Source of the DNA: Rudanella sp.
GTDB lineage: Bacteria; Bacteroidota; Bacteroidia; Cytophagales; Spirosomataceae
Direction: 5' to 3'
Assembly: GCA_026785985.1 (NCBI GenBank)
Contig: JAJAYX010000100.1
Coordinates: 1 to 22,951 of the forward strand
Length of the DNA: 22,951 nucleotides
Position numbers and translations under genes: made by a program. The notes below the pieces were generated by a model. That model ran no database searches, was not told the DNA's origin, and saw only the letters and a program-made list of their open reading frames with translations. Of the stretch, positions 1 to 7,220 are shown piece by piece; the first letter of the stretch is position 1; each line of letters begins with the position of its first letter.

Positions 1-25
1 AGCCGTACCCATGCGTCTCAACCCG

Positions 26-50
26 TCCTGACAATCCTGACAATCCTGAC
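26..50. repeat. Short tandem repeat, 9-bp unit x 2.8
   Basis: The unit TCCTGACAA occurs twice in full and then as TCCTGAC. It ends six bases before the stop codon of the M16 peptidase, so it lies just downstream of that gene. Read on the minus strand it iterates CAGGATTGT, which resembles the ACAGGATT iteration near 13253. No function can be assigned; it could be part of a dispersed intergenic repeat family. Confidence 0.6.
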
Positions 51-56
51 GAAAAA

Positions 57-1292
57 TCAATTTTCAGGCATGAACGTCAGGTAGCTCATTTGGCCGGGGT
101 CGAACATTTCCTGGGCTAGACCTTGTAACTGTTCCGCCGTGACCGCCCGAATTTCCCCGAAAATATCGGGCAGGGACTCTACGCGGTTAATGTCGAGAAT
201 ACTTTTGGCCATCATCAGCATGAAACTTTGATTGCTCTCTTCGGCCATTGCTAATTGGCCCATTAGTTGCTCCTTTGTCTGATGCAGCTGCATGGCTGTC
301 AGTGATTTGTCGCGCAAAAGCTGCATTTCTTTCAGGATGAGTGCCTGAGCGCGGTTCACCTTTTTGGGGTCGGTGCCGAAGTAAATGCCGAGGAAGCCCG
401 TGTCCAAATACGGCGTGTAGCCCGCGTCGATGCTATAAACAAGGCCAAATTTTTCGCGCAGGTTCATGTTCAGGCGCGAGTTCATGCCCTGCCCGCCCAG
501 TAGGTTCACGAGCATGAAAAACGGCAACCGCCGGGGGTCGGTCAGCGAAAACGCCGGACGACCGAGGGCGCACTGTGCCTGTGTGATGGGCCGTTCAACC
601 ATCTGCCGTTGAGGAACATATACCGTTGGGGCTTTACGTTGGCGGGTGGTCGTTTGCTGCGGAATGTCGGCTAAGTACTTGCTCACCATCCTGACTACCT
701 TCGGAAATGGGTCGTTGCTGACAGAAGCAAACACGATCCGGCCCGTATCTAAATGATCGGCAATGAACTGTTGCAAATACTCCCGTGTAAACGAATTGAC
801 CGTTTCGGGTGTGCCGAGAATGTTGCTGCCGAGGGCATGGTTTTGAAACACCAACTGATCGAAATCGTCTTGCAGGGCATCTTCGGGCGAGTCGTAATAC
901 ATCGCCATTTCTTCCAAAATCACGCCCCGTTCGCGTTCGATTTGCTTTTCGGGGAACACCGAGTGAAAGGCAATGTCGGCCAGTAGCTCGGTAGCTTTCT
1001 CGAAGTGCAGGCCCAGTACCGACGCATGAAAACAGACCTTTTCTTTGGTCGTGTAGGCGTTCAATTCCCCGCCCACATTTTCGAGTCGGTTGATGATGTG
1101 ATGCGACCGGCGTTTTTCGGTGCCTTTAAACGCCATGTGTTCCCAAAAATGCGCCAGACCGAGTTGATCGGGGCTTTCGTCGCGGCTCCCAATGTCGAGC
1201 ATAATGCCGCAATGGGCAATCTGGGTATGCAAAATCTGTTTATGGACAATACGGATACCATTGGGCAGCGTATGCAGTTCGTAGTCTTCCAT
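57..1292 (-). CDS. M16 family zinc metallopeptidase (insulinase/processing-peptidase type)
   Basis: A 411-residue protein with the inverted zinc motif HxxEH at residues 48-52 (HFWEH). The third ligand is a glutamate near residues 127-128, in the ERGVILEE segment, the spacing expected of M16. The C-terminal half carries the second, non-catalytic M16 domain (about 190-411). The length fits the single-chain, two-domain M16B group. No convincing signal peptide is visible, so the protein may be cytoplasmic, although M16B relatives are also found in the periplasm. Family members cleave small peptides or unfolded polypeptides inside a clamshell chamber; the substrate here is unknown. The start ATG is followed directly by EDYELHTLPNGIRIVHK, the usual N-terminus. 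It diverges from the ROK kinase gene. Confidence 0.93.
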   Translation of the reverse strand: MEDYELHTLPNGIRIVHKQILHTQIAHCGIMLDIGSRDESPDQLGLAHFWEHMAFKGTEKRRSHHIINRLENVGGELNAYTTKEKVCFHASVLGLHFEKATELLADIAFHSVFPEKQIERERGVILEEMAMYYDSPEDALQDDFDQLVFQNHALGSNILGTPETVNSFTREYLQQFIADHLDTGRIVFASVSNDPFPKVVRMVSKYLADIPQQTTTRQRKAPTVYVPQRQMVERPITQAQCALGRPAFSLTDPRRLPFFMLVNLLGGQGMNSRLNMNLREKFGLVYSIDAGYTPYLDTGFLGIYFGTDPKKVNRAQALILKEMQLLRDKSLTAMQLHQTKEQLMGQLAMAEESNQSFMLMMAKSILDINRVESLPDIFGEIRAVTAEQLQGLAQEMFDPGQMSYLTFMPEN

Positions 1293-1331
1293 TCAATCTA
1301 TAACCCTAAACGGTGGGTAAAAATTTCCGGG

Positions 1332-1339
1332 CGAAGGTA
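1332..1339 (-). promoter_or_regulatory. Possible -7 element of the M16 peptidase gene
   Basis: On the minus strand the octamer TACCTTCG matches the Bacteroidota -7 consensus TAnnTTTG in seven of eight positions and lies about 40 bases upstream of the peptidase ATG. I see no good TTG at the expected -33 distance. Inference from sequence only. Confidence 0.3.
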
Positions 1340-1461
1340 CAACGAAACGGAGGTTATGCCGGGCTTATATAGTGATGTTTACGCCAAATAGCCCTTTACA
1401 CACTCAGCAGACCTCTTTACCCATGAACCCAAACCATAAACCAGTTTTAAACCCTTTTCCC

Positions 1462-2382
1462 ATGACTCAAACAGCAATTGGCATTGACCTCGGCGGCACC
1501 TGGATCAAAGGTGTCCTGATGGATACCGACACCGGCGAAATTATCCGGCAACTCTACCACCCCACCAACGGCGAAAATGACCGGGGTGACGCTCACTGGC
1601 GATTAGCCGTAAAGGAAACCGTTGAAGACCTCCGCCAACAAGCCAACGCGCTTCCGGGTGGGGCCGTCATAAAAGCGGTGGGCCTTTCGGCACCGGGTTT
1701 GCCCAACGCAGGCAATCAGTGCATTGCGTTTATGCCCGGTCGGCTCGATGGATTGGAGAACTTCGATTGGCACCATTTCCTGAACGAACCCGTTCATGTG
1801 GTTAACGATGCTCACGCGGCTCTGATGGCCGAAAGTCGTTTTGGGGTAGCCAGAGACCACAAAAATGTAGTGATGCTCACCCTCGGTACGGGCGTGGGCG
1901 GGGGCATCCTGATCGACGGGAAACTGTATCAGGGCAACCACCAGAAAGCGGGTCACCTGGGCCACATAACGGTGAACACCGAGAGCGATTTGAGCATTAC
2001 AGGGCAGCCGGGCAGCTTAGAAAACGCCCTGGGCAACGCCACCATCGCGAAACGGTCGCTGGGGCGTTTTACCTCCACATATGAACTTTTAGAAGCCTAC
2101 AAGCGGGGTGATTCTTTTGCTCAATGGGTCTGGCTGACCTCCGTGCGGCACCTTGCCATCGGCATCTGCGCCCTCCTGAACGCTTTTTCGCCCGATTTGG
2201 TGGTGCTCGGCGGGGGCATCACCCAGGCCGAAGATGATTTGCTGTTACCGCTTGCTGAGTTCATGAACCTCCACGAATGGCGACCCGGTGGCCAATCAAC
2301 GCCGATCAAAATTGCTCACTTCGGCGATATGGCGGGAGCTATTGGTGCGGCCAGCTTCGCCATTCAGAACCAGGATGTTTGA
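1462..2382 (+). CDS. ROK family sugar kinase (glucokinase-like), lacking the zinc cysteines
   Basis: ROK proteins phosphorylate hexoses with ATP or polyphosphate, or act as repressors. No DNA-binding helix-turn-helix precedes the kinase fold, so this is an enzyme. From ATG 1462 it has 306 residues: the phosphate-binding loop GIDLGGTWIKG (7-17), the catalytic base D116 in VNDAHAA, and the GTGVGGG loop (141-147). The ROK signature GHLGH is at 163-167. The CxCGxxGC zinc motif that normally follows is replaced by SITGQPGS (177-184), so the structural zinc is probably absent. I recall similar Cys-less ROK proteins in other Bacteroidota. An open frame continues upstream to ATG 1423 and a GTG at 1372, but that extension is low-complexity and lacks kinase features, so 1462 is preferred. 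The sugar substrate is not determined. Confidence 0.9.
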   Translation: MTQTAIGIDLGGTWIKGVLMDTDTGEIIRQLYHPTNGENDRGDAHWRLAVKETVEDLRQQANALPGGAVIKAVGLSAPGLPNAGNQCIAFMPGRLDGLENFDWHHFLNEPVHVVNDAHAALMAESRFGVARDHKNVVMLTLGTGVGGGILIDGKLYQGNHQKAGHLGHITVNTESDLSITGQPGSLENALGNATIAKRSLGRFTSTYELLEAYKRGDSFAQWVWLTSVRHLAIGICALLNAFSPDLVVLGGGITQAEDDLLLPLAEFMNLHEWRPGGQSTPIKIAHFGDMAGAIGAASFAIQNQDV

Positions 2383-2449
2383 ACCACCACGACTATCGGC
2401 TGGCCATGATGTATGAAAAAGTCGATATTCGGGGTTATGTTAGCGGCCT

Positions 2450-3406
2450 ATGCTTGAAACGTCCCGTCTGACCATTATTCCTCTTTCGCTCGACCAACTC
2501 CGGCTGCACGTCGAAAATAGCACCCGGCTGGAGGAGTCATTGAGCTTATTGCCGGGCCACCGCGAGGTGGTGGAGCCGCTGTTATCGATTATCACCCATT
2601 TCACGGTTCCACGCCTGAAAGATCCCGACCTCGACCCGCTTTATCATACGCTTTGGATAGCCTGGGATCGGGAAACGCTTCACATTGTGGCCGATGCCAA
2701 GTTCAAAGGCGAACCCGACGAAACTGGCACCGTGGAAATCGGCTACGGCACCTACCCGTCTTTTCAGCGACGGGGCTACATGACTGAAATGGTCGGCGGC
2801 ATGGTTAATTGGGTAAGTCGGCAGCCGGGCGTGCTGCGTGTGATGGCCGACACCGACGTGGATAACCTGCCCTCGCAACGGGTGTTGCAAAAGAACGGGT
2901 TCCAGTTTTTGGAGGAGATTGAAGGCTTGATTTGGTGGGAGTGGCGAGTTGTCGATGAATTGCATTTCAATGAATTGGGGTATTTAACGCCTGCAAAACC
3001 GATTCCTGCCAGCCCCGCAATGGTTGGTCACTATTTTGGAAAGCAAACCATGCATCGGCAAATGCTTTGGGAAGAATGTGTTAACTTTCTGAACGCATTG
3101 TCCCAAACAGATATTCCCCGGCAATCAATCTGGATCGATGGAAGTTTTTGCACAACAGCCGACAAACCAAACGATATTGATATGGTTGTCTTTGTTTCCA
3201 AACTATACCTCGACAGCCAATTTCGCTTCCTGGACACCATGAGCCAATCGTTTCCAAGGCTGGATATTAAATGGGTACCAATGTACGGTGAGTTAGATGG
3301 CCTCAGAAAAGCCATTGATGACCTTGAGGAAAACAAATGGTTTACGTTATTTAGCAGTAGTAGAGAGGGTAAACAAAAAGGTTTTTTACACTTAAAAGAC
3401 AAGTGA
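2450..3406 (+). CDS. GNAT acetyltransferase fused to a DUF6932-like nucleotidyltransferase domain
   Basis: A 318-residue two-domain protein. Residues 1 to about 167 form a RimJ/RimL-type GNAT acetyltransferase, with the acetyl-CoA loop in FQRRGYMTEM and the usual C-terminal NGFQFLEEIEG strand. From about residue 170 (FNELGYLTPAKPI) it switches to what looks like a whole second protein, the DUF6932 type of minimal nucleotidyltransferase fold. The catalytic pattern is intact: G231-S232, D242-x-D244, and a third Asp at D272. The C-terminal GFLHLK resembles the ending of stand-alone members as I remember them. The DNA becomes visibly more AT-rich from about 2960, where the second domain begins. 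The stop is one base from the next start, so translation is probably coupled. Acceptor and nucleotide are unknown; a role as one half of a toxin-antitoxin-like pair is speculation. Confidence 0.82.
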   Translation: MLETSRLTIIPLSLDQLRLHVENSTRLEESLSLLPGHREVVEPLLSIITHFTVPRLKDPDLDPLYHTLWIAWDRETLHIVADAKFKGEPDETGTVEIGYGTYPSFQRRGYMTEMVGGMVNWVSRQPGVLRVMADTDVDNLPSQRVLQKNGFQFLEEIEGLIWWEWRVVDELHFNELGYLTPAKPIPASPAMVGHYFGKQTMHRQMLWEECVNFLNALSQTDIPRQSIWIDGSFCTTADKPNDIDMVVFVSKLYLDSQFRFLDTMSQSFPRLDIKWVPMYGELDGLRKAIDDLEENKWFTLFSSSREGKQKGFLHLKDK

Positions 3407-3407
3407 C

Positions 3408-3611
3408 ATGGAAGATTTTGATCGACTCGAAATTCGCTTAGTTACAACCGCCCGAAAAATCAAGGTTTTCAACGAAGCAATGGCCAAACAACTGGCACTG
3501 GGAGTATCCAAAGAGTCGCTTCGGGAATCCATAAAGCAACGCGATGAGATGGAACGCGAGTTTCAATGGTTAAGTGCTCAAGTCCGTGCCGCCGAAACAG
3601 TATCCGTTTAA
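3408..3611 (+). CDS. Small helical protein, putative partner of the nucleotidyltransferase domain
   Basis: A 67-residue, highly charged protein that appears all alpha-helical: one helix around residues 3-29, a turn at LGVSKES (31-37), and a second helix to about 62. There are no Cys residues, signal peptide or membrane segment. It starts one base after the stop of the GNAT-nucleotidyltransferase gene, and its base composition is AT-rich like the 3' half of that gene, which suggests the two moved together. I do not recognise a named family. Small helical proteins encoded next to minimal nucleotidyltransferases often bind or regulate them, as in HEPN/MNT-type pairs; this is analogy only. Confidence 0.75.
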   Translation: MEDFDRLEIRLVTTARKIKVFNEAMAKQLALGVSKESLRESIKQRDEMEREFQWLSAQVRAAETVSV

Positions 3612-3647
3612 ACCTTTTTTCGTATTTCCTTTTCCCCCTATACCTTT

Positions 3648-5051
3648 ATGCACTCCCGCCGTAAATTTCTCCGCCAGCTGGGCGGCTCCTCCGCCCTTCT
3701 GGCCGGGGGCGTAACATGCGCGAATGCCGGCCCTCAAGACCGGCGCGAACACCTAATCGAGATTATCAAGCCGCGTTCGGCCAACGATACTATCAATCTC
3801 GCGCTCATTGGCGCGGGTATCATTGGTCACTACGATCTCGAATGTGCCCTTAAAGTGCCCGGCACCAAAGTTGTCGCGGTGGCCGACCTCTACGACCAAC
3901 GGCTTATTCGGGCCAGAGAAGTATGGGGGCCAGATATTCAAACCACCCGCGACTACCGCGAAATCCTGAAACGCGCCGATGTTGATGCCGTACTGATTTG
4001 TGTACCCGACCACTGGCACGACCGCATCAGTATCGACGCGCTTCGCGCAGGCAAGCACGTATATTGTGAGAAGCCGATGGTACACCGTATTGAAGAAGGT
4101 CAGGCGGTTATCGCGGCTCACAAAAAATCGGGCAAGGTGTTCCAGGTGGGCAGTCAGCGGGCATCGGCATCGGCGGTTTTGGAAGCTCAGAAACGCTATG
4201 CCGCCGGTGATATTGGCGAACTGACCTCGGTGGAGACTTTCCTCGACCGCACCGACGCGCTGGGTGCCTGGCAATATACTATGCCGCCCAACCTCGATCC
4301 CAAAGAAATTGACTGGAATACCTATCTCGGCGATGCCCCCAAACGACCTTTCCAGCCGGAGCGGTTTTTCCGGTGGCGCAACTACAAAGACTATGGCACG
4401 GGTGTGGCGGGCGATTTGTTCGTTCACCTCATCACGGGCGTTCACACCATCACCGGCTCGCTGGGGCCATCGCGCATTTTCGCCCTCGGCGACCTTAACT
4501 TCTGGAAAGATGGCCGCGATGCCTACGACCTCGTCACGGCTATCATGGATTACCCCAAAACCGACAAACATGCCTCGTTTCAGTTTACGACCCGCGTGAA
4601 CCTCGCGGCCGGGTCAGGCGGAAGCATCCACACCCGCTTAGTTGGAACGGAGGGCGTAATTGATATTGGCTGGAATGAGTTCACGATGAACAAGTTGAAG
4701 CGGCCCAACGCGCCCATGTATAGCACAGGCTACGACGCGCTGTTCACTTATCCCAAGGCCATGCAGGAGCAGTTTGTACAGCAATACGATCAAAAATATC
4801 CGGCGGGTCAATATACCCGACAGGTGGTGAACGAACCGGCGGTGCAGTTTACGGCCCCTCCCGACTACGACGACCGGCTCGACCACATGATTGTGTTTTT
4901 CAACGCCATTCGCCAGAACAACCCCAAATTAGTGACCGAAGATGCAGAGTTTGGCCTCCGTGCTGCAGCACCCTCGCTTGCCTGCAACCTCAGTGCCGAA
5001 CAACGCAAAGTCATCAACTGGGATCCAGTGACCATGAAAATTCAGAGTTAA
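3648..5051 (+). CDS. Tat-exported Gfo/Idh/MocA family oxidoreductase
   Basis: A 467-residue NAD(P)-dependent sugar or polyol dehydrogenase-like protein. It begins with a twin-arginine signal (SRRKFLRQ at 3-10, then a hydrophobic stretch and an Ala-rich cleavage region near 24-28). The Rossmann loop GAGIIG is at 55-60, and the family motif EKP is at 141-143. The C-terminal substrate-binding domain follows from about 175. Tat export suggests that it folds with its cofactor in the cytoplasm and works in the periplasm, as for many Bacteroidota homologues acting on glycan-derived sugars. The substrate cannot be read from the sequence. A MetE-like gene follows after 14 bases, so they are probably co-transcribed. 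TATACCTTT directly abuts the ATG and is too close to serve as a normal promoter. Confidence 0.93.
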   Translation: MHSRRKFLRQLGGSSALLAGGVTCANAGPQDRREHLIEIIKPRSANDTINLALIGAGIIGHYDLECALKVPGTKVVAVADLYDQRLIRAREVWGPDIQTTRDYREILKRADVDAVLICVPDHWHDRISIDALRAGKHVYCEKPMVHRIEEGQAVIAAHKKSGKVFQVGSQRASASAVLEAQKRYAAGDIGELTSVETFLDRTDALGAWQYTMPPNLDPKEIDWNTYLGDAPKRPFQPERFFRWRNYKDYGTGVAGDLFVHLITGVHTITGSLGPSRIFALGDLNFWKDGRDAYDLVTAIMDYPKTDKHASFQFTTRVNLAAGSGGSIHTRLVGTEGVIDIGWNEFTMNKLKRPNAPMYSTGYDALFTYPKAMQEQFVQQYDQKYPAGQYTRQVVNEPAVQFTAPPDYDDRLDHMIVFFNAIRQNNPKLVTEDAEFGLRAAAPSLACNLSAEQRKVINWDPVTMKIQS

Positions 5052-5065
5052 AATCAAAAACCATA

Positions 5066-6094
5066 GTGCAACCTATCCCTATCAAAACCACCGTGGTCGG
5101 CTCCATGCCCTTCCCCGGCTGGCTTGAGTTTTCGAGCCAGAATCTGTCTCAATTTGGCCCCGCCGACATCAACGAGATGATCGAGGATGCCGTTATCACG
5201 TCCATTCACGACCAGGTTTCGGCGGGTTTAGATGTCATCACCGATGGCGAACAAACCCGGTTTGATTTCAACCTATCGTTTTACGGCTACATCCGGGGTA
5301 TTCGGAACAATGATACCGAAACGCGCCGATTTGGGCCGCCCGCGCACGATCAGCGCGGTAAACACACGATTCTGGAGCCACTCACGGCCCCGCGTGGCCT
5401 GGGGGTGGTTGAAGAATACCAGCGACTGAAGCGACTGGCTCCCGAAGGACAGGGATTGAAGGTATCAATTCCCGGACCGTACACTCTCAGCGGACGGTTG
5501 CTGCCGGGGCATCACTACAAAGATCGCTGGGATGTTACGGAAGCCCTATTGCCCCTTGTGCGGAAAGAAATCGAAGATTTGGTGGCTCTGGGTGTTCCCG
5601 AAATCTGCGTTGATGAACCGTCGATGTCGTGCTATGCGTATCGTGAGGATACCAAACGGTTTGTGGATATTTTCAACCGGACAGTGGCCCCCGGCGTAGG
5701 CAAAACCCGCCTGTCGATGCACCTCTGCTTCGGAAATTACAAAGGCCGGTCGGTAGGAAAAAAGTCCATTGCGCCGATGCTCCCCGATTTTATGGATATG
5801 GCCGTTGATGAACTCCACTCCGAAATGACGATTCTGAATTTTTCGGAAGTACACTTGCTCGAACGCTTCGCCGAAAAGTTCGACGTGGCCGTGGGCGTTA
5901 TCGACGTGAAGAGTTATTACATTGAAACGCCCCAGGATGTGGCCGAACGAATTCGGAAATGCCTGCCATTTGTGCCAGCCGAAAAACTGGCCGTGGCTCC
6001 CGATTGTGGCCTTAGCCAAACGGCTCGTTGGGCTGCCAAACAGAAATTAGCCAACATGGTAGCCGGGGCAAAACTTGTGAGGGGAGAATTATGA
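5066..6094 (+). CDS. MetE C-terminal-like (cobalamin-independent methionine synthase core) protein
   Basis: A 342-residue single-barrel protein matching the catalytic C-terminal half of MetE, without the N-terminal duplicated barrel of the roughly 750-residue enzyme. It opens with the strand TTVVGSMPFP. Zinc-ligand candidates are H219 and C221 (MHLCFGN) and C314 (APDCGLSQTARW), with an acidic ligand probably between 249 and 261. Such stand-alone cores transfer methyl groups to thiols, in some archaea from methylcobalamin; the donor and acceptor here are unknown, and it may not make methionine. The start is GTG at 5066; there is no ATG before the first conserved strand. It ends exactly one base before the convergent truncated thioesterase. 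Its C-terminus (KLANMVAGAKLVRGEL) looks complete. Confidence 0.88.
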   Translation: MQPIPIKTTVVGSMPFPGWLEFSSQNLSQFGPADINEMIEDAVITSIHDQVSAGLDVITDGEQTRFDFNLSFYGYIRGIRNNDTETRRFGPPAHDQRGKHTILEPLTAPRGLGVVEEYQRLKRLAPEGQGLKVSIPGPYTLSGRLLPGHHYKDRWDVTEALLPLVRKEIEDLVALGVPEICVDEPSMSCYAYREDTKRFVDIFNRTVAPGVGKTRLSMHLCFGNYKGRSVGKKSIAPMLPDFMDMAVDELHSEMTILNFSEVHLLERFAEKFDVAVGVIDVKSYYIETPQDVAERIRKCLPFVPAEKLAVAPDCGLSQTARWAAKQKLANMVAGAKLVRGEL

Positions 6095-6349
6095 CTAAAG
6101 GTCAAATTTGACCTCAATAGGCTCCCGAAAATTGACCCCATCTACGGACACGGTTACGCAATAGGTTCCGGCATGTTTGGCCGCACAAGCGTAAGCTACT
6201 TTGTCCATCAGCGAGAGCAGGATACCTCCGTGAACACGCCCGCCAAAATTGGCATACGCCGGAATCATCAGTTCCGTAAGCGTGGTTCGGGATTGGCTAA
6301 CGGGTTTAGACTGCAAAGCTTTCTCCGCAGCCACAAGTGCGCGTTGCAT
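6095..6349 (-). pseudogene. Acyl-CoA thioesterase (hotdog fold), 3' end missing
   Basis: The visible 84 residues match the first half of cytosolic acyl-CoA thioesterases of the YciA/BFIT kind: TLTELMIPAYANFGG, VHGGILLSLMDKVAYACA and YCVTVSVDGVNFREPIEV are the first strand, central helix and second strand of a hotdog fold. Homologues normally run on for another 50 or more residues after EPIEVGDLV. Here the frame reads EVKFDL and stops, exactly inside a 16-bp palindrome and flush against the end of the MetE-like gene, which appears intact. The rest of the fold is therefore lost, and the protein is unlikely to be stable or active. The ATG at 6349 overlaps the IscA gene by 44 bases; a TTG at 6316, next to the IscA stop, would better fit the normal N-terminus. 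A shortened but functional protein cannot be excluded. Confidence 0.72.
6099..6114. repeat. Perfect 16-bp palindrome at a convergent gene junction
   Basis: AGGTCAAATTTGACCT is its own reverse complement. It begins five bases after the stop of the MetE-like gene and encodes the last five residues (VKFDL) of the truncated thioesterase. As RNA it could fold into a 6-bp stem with an AAUU loop on either strand, without a U-tract. It could equally be a dimeric-regulator site, a scar of the rearrangement that removed the thioesterase 3' end, or chance. Confidence 0.6.
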
Positions 6350-6632
6350 TGGGGTTTTTAAACTGAAAGCCTTTGCCGTTCAGACCGTCTGAAAAATCGA
6401 GTTCTGTACCAGCGAGGTACAACAAACTCTTTCGATCAACCAGGATTTTAATACCTTTATCTTCCACCAAATGGTCGTTTGGTTGTTGGGTCGCGTCGAA
6501 CTGAAGGTCATACATCAGCCCCGAACAGCCACCACCTTCAACCGCCACCCGAATGGCATGGCTCGCTGATAAACCGTCTTTCTGGCGGAGTTCAGTAATT
6601 TTATTTTTAGCGATTTCTGATATCGTTACCAT
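6306..6632 (-). CDS. IscA/ErpA-type iron-sulfur cluster assembly protein
   Basis: A 108-residue A-type Fe-S carrier that receives clusters from a scaffold and passes them to apoproteins. All three ligand cysteines are present in standard context: C36 in EGGGCSGLMY, and C100 and C102 in TCGCGESF. Length and fold are typical. The ATG at 6632 begins MVTISEIAKNKI, the normal N-terminus; a longer open frame reaches 6692, but that extension has no family features. Its 3' end overlaps the truncated thioesterase frame, so the two were probably one transcription unit. It is divergent from the methylmalonyl-CoA epimerase gene. Confidence 0.95.
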   Translation of the reverse strand: MVTISEIAKNKITELRQKDGLSASHAIRVAVEGGGCSGLMYDLQFDATQQPNDHLVEDKGIKILVDRKSLLYLAGTELDFSDGLNGKGFQFKNPNATRTCGCGESFAV

Positions 6633-6735
6633 CTCGCAAAGGAATTTAAAAGGATGAATGCGTAATCGCACCGGCGAACCGGATGAATGCATAATAAAGA
6701 ATGGCCTTTGAGGACAAGATTCATCATCAATTTAC

Positions 6736-6744
6736 TAACTTTTG
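6736..6744 (+). promoter_or_regulatory. Possible -7 element for the epimerase gene
   Basis: TAACTTTTG followed by CCCG resembles the Bacteroidota -7 element TAnnTTTG with one extra base. A TTTG at 6707-6710 could act as the -33 element, but the 25-base spacing is longer than usual. The site lies about 60 bases upstream of the preferred ATG. Tentative. Confidence 0.27.
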
Positions 6745-6806
6745 CCCGTTCGGGAAAGTTTCATTATCCCTATTCTCTCACTACTCATTGTTCATCACTT
6801 TTCAAT

Positions 6807-7220
6807 ATGCTAACCAACGTCGAACACATCGGCATTGCCGTTCGGAGCCTGACCGATGCAAACGAACTTTTCACAAAGCTACTTAATGAAACTCCGTATA
6901 AAGCAGAGTTCGTTGAATCAGAATACGTTACGACCTCGTTTTTTAAGATAAACGAAACCAAAATCGAATTACTGGAAGCTACCGACCCCAGTAGTCCGAT
7001 AGCTAAATTCATCGAAAAGAAAGGAGAAGGTATCCACCATATTGCGTTTGAGGTGGACGATATTCTGGCCGAGATGGAACGACTGAAAGGCGAGGGATTC
7101 ACACTCCTGAACGAAACACCCAAACGCGGAGCCGACAATAAATTAGTGTGTTTTCTGCACCCCAAAGGCACGAGTGGGGTGTTGGTGGAGCTTTGTCAGA
7201 CTATACCAGATTATTCTTAA
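6807..7220 (+). CDS. mce: Methylmalonyl-CoA epimerase
   Basis: This 137-residue glyoxalase/VOC-fold enzyme interconverts (2R)- and (2S)-methylmalonyl-CoA, linking methylmalonyl-CoA mutase to propionyl-CoA metabolism. The metal-ligand pattern of the family is visible: H7 in VEHIGIAV, a Glu in KIELLE (52-57), a His in GIHHIAFEV (77/78) and E128 in VLVELC. The segment KGEGIHHIAFEVDDI is highly characteristic. ATG 6807 (MLTNVEHIGI) is the normal start; the frame is open back to 6687, but that part looks like untranslated leader. The 3' end overlaps the convergent response-regulator gene by 20 bases. Mutase genes are not in the window. Confidence 0.93.
   Translation: MLTNVEHIGIAVRSLTDANELFTKLLNETPYKAEFVESEYVTTSFFKINETKIELLEATDPSSPIAKFIEKKGEGIHHIAFEVDDILAEMERLKGEGFTLLNETPKRGADNKLVCFLHPKGTSGVLVELCQTIPDYS

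Noticed and set aside
3639..3647. TATACCTTT before the Gfo/Idh start as a -7 promoter element
   Set aside because: It abuts the ATG directly; a promoter there would place the start of transcription inside the coding region.
3753..4571. 272-codon minus-strand frame opposite the Gfo/Idh gene
   Set aside because: It is antisense to a well-conserved gene, its translation shows no family features, and long antisense frames are expected from this codon usage.
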